Positions 41,061-50,218 are shown, numbered from the stretch's first letter. The stretch is DNA of 64,000 nucleotides from JACCTH01 sp050741915 (GCA_050741915.1 JBOGEX010000106.1:13207-77206); one strand, 5' to 3'. Numbers and translations are program-made. The notes: generated from the sequence alone by a model not told the origin.

Positions 41061-43367
41061 TTAGGACTCGAGGGCGAGCTCGAGGACCTGGTCGATCGTT
41101 TCGACCGGGTGAAAAGTCATACGCTCGCGCACCGACTCGGGAATGTCGTCGAGGTCGATCTCATTCCGCTGCGGGAAAAGCACGGTGGTGAGTCCGGCCC
41201 GGTGGGCTGCCAGCACCTTCTGCTTCAACCCGCCGATGGGCAGGACCTTTCCCCGCAACGTCACCTCACCGGTCATCCCCACCTCCGAGCGAACCTTGCG
41301 GCCGGTGATGAGCGATGCGACCGCAGTCACCATCGTGATTCCGGCTGAGGGTCCGTCCTTCGGTACAGCCCCGGCCGGGACGTGGACATGGAATCGCCGC
41401 TTGAGGGCAGCTGGTTCGACCGAGAGCTCGCCGGCGTGCGCCTCGACATATGAGAGCGCGATCCGGGCCGACTCCTTCATCACATCGCCGAGCTGACCGG
41501 TGAGGGTGAGTCCGGGCTCGCCTTCGGTGGCCGAAGCCTCGATGAAGAGCACGTCACCCCCCGTTCCCGTGACAGCCAGACCAGTGGCCACCCCCGGGAC
41601 GTCGGTCCGATCCTTCGCCTCGTCGTGCCAGACCTTGGGCTTGCCGAGGTACTCAACGACATCGTCGCCGTCGACGGCGATCGCTCCGTTCTCCTCGCCA
41701 TCTCGCTTGGCGACCTTGGTCGCCACCTTGCGAGAGAGCTTGCCGAGCTCTCGTTCCAGCGAACGGACTCCGGCCTCCCGGGTGTAGCGATCCACCACCA
41801 CCCCCAGGGCTGCCTCGGTGACCGAGATCTCTTCGGGCTCGAGTCCCGCCTGCCGAATCTGTCGCGGCAACAGGTGATCGCGAGCAATGGCCACCTTCTC
41901 TTCGTCGGTGTAGCCATCGAGGCGAATGACTTCAGTTCGGTCCAGGAGTGGAGCCGGAATGGTCTCAACCACGTTGGCCGTGGCGATGAAGAGCACGTCC
42001 GAGAGGTCGAGGTCGACCTCCAGGTAGTGATCGCGGAAAGTGTGGTTCTGGGCTGGGTCCAGCACCTCCAGCAAGGCCGACGAAGGATCGCCTCGCCAGT
42101 CGCTTCCTACCTTGTCCATCTCGTCGAGCAAGAAGACAGGGTTCATAGTGGCGGCTTCGGTCAGGGCCCGGGCGATCCGGCCCGGGCGCGCACCAACGTA
42201 AGTCCGGCGGTGTCCTCGCACCTCTGCCTCGTCACGAATGCCACCGAGGGCCACCCGCACGAACTTGCGGCCGAGGGCGCGGGCCACCGACTCGCCCAGG
42301 GAGGTTTTGCCAACCCCCGGAGGGCCGACCAGGAGAAGGATGGCGCCGGACTGACGTGAGTTCTCCTCGTTGAGTCCACGTTCCTGGCGTAGCTTGCGAA
42401 CGGCCAAATGCTCGACGATTCGCTCCTTCACGTCGTGGAGGCCAGTGTGATCAGCGTCGAGCACCGCCCAGGCCTCGTTCAAGTCGAGCCGGTCCTCGGA
42501 GCGCTTTCCCCAGGGAAGGTCGAACATCGTGTCGAGCCAGGTCCTGATCCACGAATGCTCCGGTGACTGCTCGGACATCCGCTCGAGACGATCGATCTCG
42601 CGCTCGACGGCTTCCTTCACCTTCGCGGGGAAGGCTGTGTCCTCGAGTCGAGTGCGGTAACTGTCAGACGCTCCCTGCTCCTCGCCCAGCTCCTTCTTGA
42701 TCGCCTCCATCTGCTGGCGGAGCAAATACTCGCGCTGGCTCTTGTCGATCCGCTCGGCGGCGTCGTCGCGCACCCGCCGGCGCAATTCGAGGTCGGCGAG
42801 GACTTCGCGCATCCAGGTCAAGAGCTTGCCCAGACGCTCTCTTACATCGAGCGTCTCCAAGATCTCGACCTTCTGCTCCAGCGTGAGATCCGGTGAATAA
42901 ACGGCGAGGTCGGCGAGCTGGGAGGGATTTTCCAGTCCGAGGATTCTTTCCGCCACCGCCCCGACTCCACGGTGCTCGAGAACCTCGGTGACGACCGCCC
43001 GGTACTCGGTGACAAGGTCGTCGAGGGCCTCGTCGTGGACGTCGACTTCGGGATAGGGCTCGACTTCGACCCAAAGGGCACCGGCGGTGTCGGTGGAACC
43101 ACTCCCTACCCGGGCTCGGCCGACTCCGGAAACGACGACGTTCCCTTCGTCATCGCTTTGCTGGATCTCGGCGATCGTTCCGACCGAGGCGTATCTCCCG
43201 GCCACTCGCGGCACCAAGATCAGCTGCCCGCCGGCCTGTTCCGACGCAGCCAAGGCGATCTTTCCCTCCGAGGTCTCGATACGGAGGGTGACGACCATGT
43301 GGGGAAAAACCACCCCGTTGCGAAGAGGTAGAACGGGGAGGGTTTGGGTATCGAGGTTCTGGGTCAA
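41061..43367 (-). CDS. lon: ATP-dependent protease Lon
   Basis: This Lon protease (family S16) is about 768 aa: an N-terminal LON substrate-binding domain (~1-190; LPVLPLRNGVVFPHMVVTLRI), a coiled helical region, an AAA+ domain with Walker A GPPGVGKTSLG and Walker B PVFLLDEMDKVG, and a C-terminal protease domain with the dyad Ser in PKDGPSAGITM and Lys in GGLKQKVLAAHRAG. It degrades misfolded and regulatory proteins in the cytoplasm. The frame is open to 43457, but TTG 43367 is preceded by AGGAG at 6-nt spacing and gives the normal N-terminus. It is divergent from dnaK; in actinomycetes lon is often an HspR target, consistent with the hspR gene in the dnaK operon here. Confidence 0.95.
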   Translation of the reverse strand: MTQNLDTQTLPVLPLRNGVVFPHMVVTLRIETSEGKIALAASEQAGGQLILVPRVAGRYASVGTIAEIQQSDDEGNVVVSGVGRARVGSGSTDTAGALWVEVEPYPEVDVHDEALDDLVTEYRAVVTEVLEHRGVGAVAERILGLENPSQLADLAVYSPDLTLEQKVEILETLDVRERLGKLLTWMREVLADLELRRRVRDDAAERIDKSQREYLLRQQMEAIKKELGEEQGASDSYRTRLEDTAFPAKVKEAVEREIDRLERMSEQSPEHSWIRTWLDTMFDLPWGKRSEDRLDLNEAWAVLDADHTGLHDVKERIVEHLAVRKLRQERGLNEENSRQSGAILLLVGPPGVGKTSLGESVARALGRKFVRVALGGIRDEAEVRGHRRTYVGARPGRIARALTEAATMNPVFLLDEMDKVGSDWRGDPSSALLEVLDPAQNHTFRDHYLEVDLDLSDVLFIATANVVETIPAPLLDRTEVIRLDGYTDEEKVAIARDHLLPRQIRQAGLEPEEISVTEAALGVVVDRYTREAGVRSLERELGKLSRKVATKVAKRDGEENGAIAVDGDDVVEYLGKPKVWHDEAKDRTDVPGVATGLAVTGTGGDVLFIEASATEGEPGLTLTGQLGDVMKESARIALSYVEAHAGELSVEPAALKRRFHVHVPAGAVPKDGPSAGITMVTAVASLITGRKVRSEVGMTGEVTLRGKVLPIGGLKQKVLAAHRAGLTTVLFPQRNEIDLDDIPESVRERMTFHPVETIDQVLELALES

Positions 43368-43498
43368 AAATTGCTCCTGATAAAGAATCTGAGGGTGAAA
43401 ACGCCCCGCCAGGGGGCAATATTTCGGCTTTGTGGAATATGACAATACCCTGCTCAAGTTATAGTCGTCGCAAGCACTAAATCTATGTAGGAGCAGAT
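43368..43498 (+). promoter_or_regulatory. lon-dnaK divergent promoter region with HAIR-like site
   Basis: ATGACA (43439-43444) and TATAGT (43460-43465), 15 nt apart, make a plausible dnaK promoter, with AGGAG at 43489-43493 before the ATG. Between and over these lies TATGACA-N7-GCTCAAG (43438-43458). The right half fits the HspR HAIR consensus (CTTGAGT-N7-ACTCAAG) and the left half is degenerate. Autoregulation by the operon's own HspR is expected from known actinomycete systems; the weak left half makes the exact site uncertain. Confidence 0.5.
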
Positions 43499-45334
43499 AT
43501 GGCCCGTGCAGTCGGCATCGACCTTGGAACCACCAACAGCGTCATCGCCACGCTGGAAGGGGGCGAACCCACCATCATCCCCAACGCCGAAGGGTCTCGC
43601 ACCACACCCTCGGTCGTGGCTTTCAAGGAGGGTCAGGTTTTGGTCGGCGAGGTTGCCAAGCGCCAGGCCATCACCAACCCCGACCGCACCATCCGCTCGG
43701 TCAAGCGAGAGATGGGCACCGACTGGTCCATTGCGATCGAGGGAAAGAACTACACCGCGCAGGAGATTTCGGCTCGCATCCTCATGAAGCTCAAGCGCGA
43801 TGCCGAAGCCTTCCTGGGCGACACCATCACCGACGCCGTCATCACCGTTCCCGCCTACTTCGGCGACGCCCAGCGCACCGCCACCAAGGAAGCGGGCCAG
43901 ATCGCCGGACTCAACGTGCTCCGAATCATCAACGAGCCGACCGCTGCCTCGCTGGCCTACGGTCTCGACAAGGAAAACACCGACCACACCATCTTGGTCT
44001 TCGACTTGGGCGGTGGAACTTTTGACGTTTCCGTGCTCGAGATCGGCGAAGGCGTCTTCGAGGTCAAAGCCACCTCGGGTGACACCCACCTCGGCGGCGA
44101 CGATTGGGACCAGGCCATCGTCGACTGGTTGATAACCGGTTTCAAGAACGACCACGGGGTCGACCTGGGCAAGGACCGGATGGCAAGCCAGCGCCTCAAG
44201 GAGGCGGCCGAGAAGGCGAAGATCGAACTCTCTCAGGTTTCGGAGACGGAAGTCAACCTGCCCTTCATCACCGCTACCGTCGAGGGACCGCTGCACCTGC
44301 AGCGCAAACTCACCCGTTCCGAATTCCAAAAGCTCACCGAGGATCTGCTCGAGAGATGCAAGGGTCCCTTCCAGCAGGCCATCAAGGACTCCGGCCTCCC
44401 GGTATCAGAAATCGACCATGTGGTTTTGGTCGGGGGCTCGACCCGCATGCCCGCCGTGCAGGAGTTGGTGAAGGGCCTCACCGGCAAAGACCCTCATAAG
44501 GGAGTCAATCCGGACGAGGTCGTTGCTGCCGGTGCCGCCATCCAGGCTGGTGTTTTGAAGGGCGATGTCAAGGACATCCTTCTTCTCGACGTCACTCCGC
44601 TGACCCTCGGCATCGAGACCAAGGGCGCGGTGTTGACCAAGATGATCGAACGCAACACCACCATCCCCACCCGGCGCACCGAGACGTTCACCACTGCCGC
44701 CGACAACCAGCCGGAAGTGGAGATTCACGTCCTCCAGGGCGAGCGCACCATGGCTTCCGACAACAAGAGCCTCGGTCGCTTCCAGCTGACCGGCATCCCG
44801 CCGGCGCCAATGGGCGTCCCCCAGATCCAGGTCACCTTCGATATCGATGCCAACGGCATCGTCAACGTCCACGCCAAGGACATAGCCACCGGTAAGGAGC
44901 AAGCCATGACCATCACCGGCGGCACCGCTCTGGCCAAGGATGACATCGATCGGATGGTGAAGGACGCCGAGGCCTACGCCGAGGAGGACCGCCAGCGCCG
45001 CGAGCAGATCGAGACCCGCAACCAGGGTGATCAACTCGTTCACCAGACCGAAAAGGTTCTCGCCGAACAAGGCGAGAAGCTCTCTGCCGACGAGCGGGGA
45101 GGGATCGATTCGGCTCTGTCAGAGCTGAAGACGGCGCTGGCCGATGAGAGCTCCGACACCGCCACCCTGCGTTCCCGTATCGAGGCCCTCGTGACCGCCA
45201 GTCAAGGGGCGTTCACCCGGATGTACCAGGAGGCCGCTCCGCAGCCCGGGGCCGGGGCCGCCGGGGACGGTGGCAGCGACGATGACGTGGTGGAGGCCGA
45301 GATCGTCGACGAGGGCGATGAACAAGCAACCTGA
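43499..45334 (+). CDS. dnaK: Molecular chaperone DnaK (Hsp70)
   Basis: This Hsp70 is about 611 aa: an N-terminal ATPase domain (~1-360; GIDLGTTNSVIATLEGG, VITVPAYFGDAQRTATKEAGQIAG, LVFDLGGGTFDVSVLEIG, VVLVGGSTRMPAVQELV), a substrate-binding beta domain (~370-480; LLLDVTPLTLGIETKGAVLTKMIERNTTIPT), and a helical lid with an acidic tail. It folds and protects proteins with GrpE and DnaJ, both encoded next. ATG 43499 has a good Shine-Dalgarno. GrpE overlaps its end by 17 bp. It is the first gene of dnaK-grpE-dnaJ-hspR, the standard actinomycete order. Confidence 0.97.
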   Translation: MARAVGIDLGTTNSVIATLEGGEPTIIPNAEGSRTTPSVVAFKEGQVLVGEVAKRQAITNPDRTIRSVKREMGTDWSIAIEGKNYTAQEISARILMKLKRDAEAFLGDTITDAVITVPAYFGDAQRTATKEAGQIAGLNVLRIINEPTAASLAYGLDKENTDHTILVFDLGGGTFDVSVLEIGEGVFEVKATSGDTHLGGDDWDQAIVDWLITGFKNDHGVDLGKDRMASQRLKEAAEKAKIELSQVSETEVNLPFITATVEGPLHLQRKLTRSEFQKLTEDLLERCKGPFQQAIKDSGLPVSEIDHVVLVGGSTRMPAVQELVKGLTGKDPHKGVNPDEVVAAGAAIQAGVLKGDVKDILLLDVTPLTLGIETKGAVLTKMIERNTTIPTRRTETFTTAADNQPEVEIHVLQGERTMASDNKSLGRFQLTGIPPAPMGVPQIQVTFDIDANGIVNVHAKDIATGKEQAMTITGGTALAKDDIDRMVKDAEAYAEEDRQRREQIETRNQGDQLVHQTEKVLAEQGEKLSADERGGIDSALSELKTALADESSDTATLRSRIEALVTASQGAFTRMYQEAAPQPGAGAAGDGGSDDDVVEAEIVDEGDEQAT

Positions 45335-45911
45335 TCTCCCTGAGATCACCATCGTCGAAGCCGAGCCGGTCGAAGAAGAGACTTTCGAGCCGGTCACCGC
45401 TGAGTCACTGGGACTCGACCTCTCCGACGACCCCGCCGAGGCAATCGAGCAGCTGGTCGAAGCCCTAGCCGGAGCCCGCAAAGAAGCCGACTCCTATCTC
45501 GACGATCTCCGGCGAGTGGCGGCCGACTTCGACAACTACCGCAAGCGCTCGCAACGTGAGGCACGTGGGGTGGTCGACCGGGCGTCGGAGAGAGTGGTCT
45601 CTTCGTTGCTACCGGTTCTCGACAGCCTCGATGCTGCCCTCGCCGTAGAGACCAACTCCGAGACGGAGGAGAAGCTGAAGTCCGGTGTGCGCAGCACCCG
45701 CGATCAGCTGCTCGATGTCCTGGCCAAAGAAGGTCTCGAGCCCATCGCCACCTTTGACGAGCCCTTCGATCCGTCATTGCACGAAGCCGTCACCACCAGT
45801 GGGGAGGGCAGCGGTGAATTGATCGTGACCGACGAGTTCCGCCGAGGTTATCGCCTCAAGGACTGGGTGTTGAGAGCGAGCCTGGTCGGAGTCACTCCCC
45901 GCGAGGAATGA
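45318..45911 (+). CDS. grpE: Nucleotide exchange factor GrpE
   Basis: This protein of about 197 aa has an acidic N-terminal tail, a long dimerising helix (EADSYLDDLRRVAADFDNYRKRSQREARGVVDRASERVVSSLLPVLDSLDAAL), and a C-terminal beta domain (EPFDPSLHEAVTT, VTDEFRRGYRLKDWVLRASLVGV). GrpE releases ADP from DnaK. ATG 45318 with GAGGG just upstream was chosen; it overlaps the end of dnaK in another frame by 17 bp, a coupling common in this operon. An upstream in-frame extension would only add residues antiparallel to the DnaK tail. Confidence 0.95.
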   Translation: MNKQPDLPEITIVEAEPVEEETFEPVTAESLGLDLSDDPAEAIEQLVEALAGARKEADSYLDDLRRVAADFDNYRKRSQREARGVVDRASERVVSSLLPVLDSLDAALAVETNSETEEKLKSGVRSTRDQLLDVLAKEGLEPIATFDEPFDPSLHEAVTTSGEGSGELIVTDEFRRGYRLKDWVLRASLVGVTPREE

Positions 45912-45917
45912 ACGAAA

Positions 45918-47051
45918 TTGAATCGCGACTGGGTCGACAAGGACTTCTACCAGATCCTCGGCGTGTCGGGAAACGCCACGTCCGAGGAGATCAAGCGCGC
46001 CTACCGGAAGCTGGCCCAGAAGTTCCACCCCGATGCCAACCCCGGCGATAACGCCGCCGAGGAGAAGTTCAAGCAGATTTCGGAGGCGTATGGAGTCCTC
46101 TCCGATGCCTCCCAGCGCAAGGAGTATGACGAACTGCGCCGCCTGGTCGAGTCGGGCGCCTTCCGCAACTACGGAGGTCAGGGTGGTCGCGGCTTCGGAG
46201 GGCAGCGGGTCCGGGTCGAGGACCTAGGAGACATCCTCGGCGGGTTTGGCGACCTCTTCGGTTTCGGCGGTTCGCGGGGGCGGCCGGGTCCACAAAAGGG
46301 ACGTGATACCACGGCCGACCTCAACATCTCCTTCGACGATGCGATCAATGGACTGGTCACCAATGTAGAGCTGCGCGGCGAAAGTCCTTGCAGCCGCTGC
46401 GGAGGCTCGGGGGCAGAGCCAGGATCGAGCATTGACGTCTGCCCGACCTGTGGTGGCGACGGGGTCGTCGCGCAGAACCAGGGCGTCTTTTCGTTCAGCC
46501 AGCCCTGCCCCCAGTGCGGCGGCAGCGGCCGACTCATCACCAATCCCTGCAGCCAGTGCCGGGGACGGGGAACCGAGGTTCGGGGCCGGACCATCAAGGT
46601 CAAAATTCCGGCTGGGGTCAAGGACGGGGCCACTGTTCGGCTGGCCGGCAAGGGATCGCCCGGAGCCAACGGGGGACCACCGGGAGATCTTCTGGTCAAA
46701 GTCCACGTCGCGAGCCATCCTCTCTTCAAGCGCAGGGGCGACGACCTCCACATCACGGTCCCGATCAGCTACACCGAGGCCACCCTGGGAACCACCCTTG
46801 AAGTGCCGACGCTCAACGGCAAGGTCTCCATCAAGGTGCCGCCGGGCACTCCTTCCGGCAAGACCTTCCGGGTAAAGGGGCGGGGAGTGACCGGCAGCCG
46901 CCGTCCGATCGGTGACCTTTACGCCAAGGTTGAAGTAGTGGTTCCGGCCAAGATCTCGCGAGAAGAGAAGCGGCTCCTCGAGGAGCTGGCCGCCATCGAC
47001 GACGATGACCTACGCGGTCATCTCCGTGCCCGAGAAGAAACGGCTTCGTGA
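45918..47051 (+). CDS. dnaJ: Chaperone protein DnaJ
   Basis: This type I DnaJ is about 377 aa: a J domain (~1-75) with the HPD motif, a Gly/Phe-rich linker (~90-125), a zinc-binding region with four CxxCxGxG repeats (CSRCGGSG, CPTCGGDG, CPQCGGSG, CSQCRGRG), and C-terminal beta domains. It stimulates DnaK ATPase and delivers substrates. It starts at TTG 45918, 6 bp after grpE. It overlaps hspR by 4 bp (GTGA). This is the co-operonic DnaJ of the hspR type. Confidence 0.96.
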   Translation: MNRDWVDKDFYQILGVSGNATSEEIKRAYRKLAQKFHPDANPGDNAAEEKFKQISEAYGVLSDASQRKEYDELRRLVESGAFRNYGGQGGRGFGGQRVRVEDLGDILGGFGDLFGFGGSRGRPGPQKGRDTTADLNISFDDAINGLVTNVELRGESPCSRCGGSGAEPGSSIDVCPTCGGDGVVAQNQGVFSFSQPCPQCGGSGRLITNPCSQCRGRGTEVRGRTIKVKIPAGVKDGATVRLAGKGSPGANGGPPGDLLVKVHVASHPLFKRRGDDLHITVPISYTEATLGTTLEVPTLNGKVSIKVPPGTPSGKTFRVKGRGVTGSRRPIGDLYAKVEVVVPAKISREEKRLLEELAAIDDDDLRGHLRAREETAS

Positions 47052-47443
47052 ATCGCAAGGCTGCGGCGTTGTTCGTGATCTCCGTCGCGGCGGAGATGTC
47101 GGGAATGCACCCCCAGACGCTTCGCATCTATGAGCGCAAGGGACTGGTCGACCCATATCGGACGCCGGGTGGAACCCGCCGCTACTCGCAAGCCGACATC
47201 GATCGCCTATCGCTGATCCACGAGCTCACCACCCGCGGCCTCAATCTCGAGGGGGTGCGCCAGGTCCTCAGCCTCACCAACGAACTCGAGGCATTGCGAG
47301 CCGAAGTGACCCGGCTTCGACAGGAGGCGGAGAGGCTTCGCTTGGAAGCGGACCGCCGGGTTCGGGAAGCCCACAGCCTCTACCGCCGCGACCTCGTCCT
47401 CCGCTCGACCACCCTTCCTCAGGTCCGCCCCAAGAAGGCCTAA
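47048..47443 (+). CDS. hspR: Heat shock repressor HspR (MerR family)
   Basis: This protein of about 131 aa has an N-terminal MerR winged HTH (FVISVAAEMSGMHPQTLRIYERKGLVDPYRTPGGTRRYSQADIDRL) and a C-terminal coiled coil (~85-115). HspR represses dnaK, clpB and often lon by binding HAIR inverted repeats and needs DnaK as co-repressor. It starts at GTG 47048, overlapping dnaJ. Being last in the operon it closes a feedback loop. An unusual multi-hairpin element begins 4 bp past its stop. Confidence 0.95.
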   Translation: MNRKAAALFVISVAAEMSGMHPQTLRIYERKGLVDPYRTPGGTRRYSQADIDRLSLIHELTTRGLNLEGVRQVLSLTNELEALRAEVTRLRQEAERLRLEADRRVREAHSLYRRDLVLRSTTLPQVRPKKA

Positions 47444-47446
47444 CGG

Positions 47447-47561
47447 CGTTTTTATGAGGTAGAGCGGCAGTTTCACTGCCGCTCTACGCGCGGAAAACAG
47501 GCGCCTTTCTTTCTCCGCGCGTGAACCGGCACTAAAAGTGCCGGTTCACCTGATAAAAACG
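47447..47561. repeat. 115-bp cloverleaf-like inverted-repeat element
   Basis: An outer 14-bp inverted repeat (47447-47460 with 47548-47561, one mismatch; CGTTTTTAT / ATAAAAACG ends) encloses three hairpins: 47459-47471/47475-47487 (13 bp, loop TTC), 47487-47494/47514-47521 (8 bp, with an inner AGGCGCCT palindrome), and 47521-47533/47537-47549 (13 bp, loop AAA). It looks the same from both strands. It follows hspR and ends 7 bp before the next start codon. It could be a bidirectional terminator, a MITE-like element or a structured RNA. Confidence 0.85.
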
Positions 47562-47568
47562 TCCCTCA

Positions 47569-47832
47569 ATGAAGTACTCGGGACCGGTTCGGATCACTCT
47601 GCAAGGCGTGCTGCTCACCGTCGGGTCGGTTGAGGTCGCAGATGACGAGGAGGCCGGCACGTGGACCGGGACCTTGACCGTGCTCGACGACACCGGGGTC
47701 GCCGGCAAGGCTCTCGTGGTCGACCTCGTGATGGGCGACCTAACAGGGAAGGCCCAATTGATCCCAGAACGGGTCGAGGGCGAGTTCGCCATCTCTCGGG
47801 TAGTCGGCCTTGCCCCCGTTGGGCCTAGATAG
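47569..47832 (+). CDS. Hypothetical protein, 87 aa
   Basis: I do not recognise this small protein. It lacks TM helices and looks beta-rich (MKYSGPVRITLQGVLLTVGSVEVADDEEAGTWTGTLTVLDD), with acidic character. The ATG at 47569 lies 7 bp after the cloverleaf-like repeat, so its own promoter would have to lie within or before that element. It ends tail-to-tail with the TPR gene (8-bp overlap). It may be real, but the evidence is limited to length, composition and packing. Confidence 0.5.
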   Translation: MKYSGPVRITLQGVLLTVGSVEVADDEEAGTWTGTLTVLDDTGVAGKALVVDLVMGDLTGKAQLIPERVEGEFAISRVVGLAPVGPR

Positions 47833-49123
47833 AGGCCTTCCGCGTTCGAGCGCTCGCTTCATCCAGCATCTGGGCTGCCTCTTCCGCATGCAAGGGATGG
47901 AAGTTGCGATTGAGGTCGAGAGCGACGGCCAGATCCGTAGCCGCCCGGGCCTGATCACCAAGTGCCAGCCAGATCGCCCCTGAATGAAAATAGAGAAAGG
48001 CATCGCGGGTGCCGAGAGACATGGCCTGATCCATTGCCTCTCGGGCCTCGGCGAACCGGTCGAGGTGGTAGAGCGTCCAGGCCAGGGTGTCGTATCCATA
48101 AATGTCCTGTCGCTCTTCGAGTCCCTTACGAGCGATTACCAGCGCGTCCGCGGCCTGTCCGTTTTCGGCCTGGTACAAGGCCAGGTTTCGGTCGTAAACC
48201 CCAGGAGAGAGCTGGGCGATCGCCTCAACCGTGGCATAGCTGTCGGATGCCAAATCGAGCTGTCCAGTAATGGTGTAGAGGTCGCCGAGAGCAACCATGA
48301 TCTCCGGTCGAGGAACGGCCGTGGCGGCCTCCTCGTAAAGCTCGATAGCATGATCAAAGTCACCCCGAGCCGCGCTGACCTTGGCACGCCCGGCCAGCGC
48401 CGACCAATACCCGGGAAGCAGCTCAGTTGACGCCTCGTAGCGGCGATCTGCTTCTCTGAGATTCCCGATGGAGTAGTTGAGATCACCGAGTCGCACCTGG
48501 AACCAGGCCGCTTCTTCGCCAACTCCTCCGGCCTCGAGATGATCCGCAGCAGCTTGCTCGGTTTGGAGGATGGCCGACTCGATGCCCCCCGAGAGTTCGT
48601 CGAGGTGAGCCACGCGGGCTCGGAGACCGGGTGAGCCACCGCTCGAAGCGAGCTCGGAATAGGCACTGGCAGCTCCCTGATAGTCACCCGTGGCGACGAG
48701 CACGTCTCCGACCACGGCTAGAGCTCCCAGACGGGGATCAAGCTCCTGGGCCAGCCGGGCAGTGGCGAGTGCCTCCTCGAAACGATGTTGGGCGGCCTGG
48801 ACGGCTGCCAGGGTCAGAACTGCGGGGCCGTAGTTGGGCTGGTGGGCAAGGGCTTGGTTGAGAGCGGCTTCGGCTCTCGTCAATTCATTCACATCTCCTG
48901 TTTCGCGACTGCGCCGGGCATGAAGCTGGGCCAGGAGGGTGAGATTGATCGGATTGGGATCGCCGTCCGTCCGCTCCTGAAAGAGGGCTATGGCGGCGGG
49001 GGTGTCTGGCACGGGATTGTCCCCGCTGGGATAACTGCCAGCGACCGTGGCTGGCAGTAACCCGGGAACTACTACTGCCAGCCCTACGCCAATTAGGACA
49101 ACAGAAAGATTTCGAAATCTCAT
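47825..49123 (-). CDS. Exported TPR-repeat protein
   Basis: This protein of about 432 aa has an N-terminal signal anchor (NLSVVLIGVGLAVVVPGLLPATVAG), a Pro/Asp-rich segment, and about ten TPR-like helical repeats (e.g. ANYGPAVLTLAAVQAAQHRFEEALATARLAQELDP; YDTLAWTLYHLDRFAEAREAMDQAMSLG). TPRs mediate protein contacts; here they would lie outside the membrane. ATG 49123 was chosen for the GGGAGG at 6-nt spacing; upstream codons add a charged tail. It follows a DUF4331 gene by 57 bp on the same strand, with a NicO-type gene divergent from that. The three form a likely functional unit. Confidence 0.85.
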   Translation of the reverse strand: MRFRNLSVVLIGVGLAVVVPGLLPATVAGSYPSGDNPVPDTPAAIALFQERTDGDPNPINLTLLAQLHARRSRETGDVNELTRAEAALNQALAHQPNYGPAVLTLAAVQAAQHRFEEALATARLAQELDPRLGALAVVGDVLVATGDYQGAASAYSELASSGGSPGLRARVAHLDELSGGIESAILQTEQAAADHLEAGGVGEEAAWFQVRLGDLNYSIGNLREADRRYEASTELLPGYWSALAGRAKVSAARGDFDHAIELYEEAATAVPRPEIMVALGDLYTITGQLDLASDSYATVEAIAQLSPGVYDRNLALYQAENGQAADALVIARKGLEERQDIYGYDTLAWTLYHLDRFAEAREAMDQAMSLGTRDAFLYFHSGAIWLALGDQARAATDLAVALDLNRNFHPLHAEEAAQMLDEASARTRKASI

Positions 49124-49180
49124 CTTGACCTCCCTGGTGGAGCGACCCCCGGGCCGCTCCACCAGATCGCGCTCTCTCAA

Positions 49181-50218
49181 CTAGTTCTTGGGGGCCAGAT
49201 AGGGGAAGTCGTCGCTAAAGGCGGAGTCGTTCCCCACGCAATCGGTGGTAACGGCTCCGTTGGTGACTATCCCCAGCTCGGCGTCGATCACATCGTCGGC
49301 CAGTTGCCTTCCGTTGAGGAAACCGGCGGTTGAGCCGAAATCGACTGTGAGGAGGTCGGGGAGAAGGATGTCCGTGAGCGCGTCCACAGTCGGATTTCCT
49401 GCGCCGTAGAAAATCTCGAGGGTGTCCACCACTTCGCTCCGGAAGTCACGCTGATCGTGCTGTGGCTTTCCTGAGTTGAAGGCGTTTCTCTGCGACGGCT
49501 CCGAACCGGCCGGCTCGAAGATGTTGTTAGGGATAAATACCGTGTTGATCGCTGGCCTCCCCATCCGGTCAATCTGCCGATCGTTGAGCATGGTCCGCGC
49601 CCAGATTCCGACCGTTCCCGCCAGCTCCTCTCGAGGAAACTCGAAGACGATTGCCTGGGTGTTGAGTCCCAAGAAGAAGTTGCTCGTGTCCCCATCTCCA
49701 GGCGCGCAAGCAAAGTCAGCCGCAAGGAAGTTGACCAGATCGAAGAAGAACGGGTCGTCGAACGTTCCCGCGGTGATCTTTACCTCGCCGTCGAGATCGA
49801 TCGTCTGTCCGGTAATTCCGTCTACTTTCAGCCCACCTCCTTTGACTTTGAGCCGATACGCCTGCTGGCCGTCGGCATCAGCCGGTTCAAAGTCGATCCG
49901 AGCCCAATCATCGGGTTTGGCATCTCCGTCGGTGTCGGCCAAGAACTCGTAGATGGCATCGGGGTGGAACCCCAGTTGGCCCGTCAAGGCGCCCGCGGCC
50001 GGATTAACGGTCATGATCAATACGGCATGATCCGCCGCGGAGGGCGACTGAAAGGCATAGACATCATTGATGTCGAGCCTTGAGTCACCACCCGGCGGGG
50101 TCAGCCCGGGAGCATCGAGATGGTCGGCGGCGAGGAGACCCGTCGGTCCCGCCGTCACCACCACTGTCAACGCGGCGACGGCCGCAAACACCGCCACCTT
50201 TCTAAGAAGCGCACGCAT
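49181..50218 (-). CDS. Exported DUF4331 family protein
   Basis: This exported protein of about 345 aa has a signal peptide (AVFAAVAALTVVVTAGPTGLLA) immediately followed by ADHLDAP, the characteristic mature start of DUF4331 proteins, with DINDVYAFQSP and a long beta-rich domain with Asp/Asn-rich loops (ADTDGDAKPDDWARIDF) that look metal-binding. The function of the family is unknown. ATG 50218 has GGAGAA well placed. It is divergent from the NicO-like gene and upstream of the TPR gene. The trio suggests a metal- or ligand-scavenging surface system. Confidence 0.87.
   Translation of the reverse strand: MRALLRKVAVFAAVAALTVVVTAGPTGLLAADHLDAPGLTPPGGDSRLDINDVYAFQSPSAADHAVLIMTVNPAAGALTGQLGFHPDAIYEFLADTDGDAKPDDWARIDFEPADADGQQAYRLKVKGGGLKVDGITGQTIDLDGEVKITAGTFDDPFFFDLVNFLAADFACAPGDGDTSNFFLGLNTQAIVFEFPREELAGTVGIWARTMLNDRQIDRMGRPAINTVFIPNNIFEPAGSEPSQRNAFNSGKPQHDQRDFRSEVVDTLEIFYGAGNPTVDALTDILLPDLLTVDFGSTAGFLNGRQLADDVIDAELGIVTNGAVTTDCVGNDSAFSDDFPYLAPKN

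Noticed and set aside
43454..45070. Long minus-strand frames across dnaK (43454-44329 and 44405-45070)
   Set aside because: They are shadows of dnaK codon bias in high-GC DNA, with low-complexity Asp/Val/Gly-rich products and no domain.
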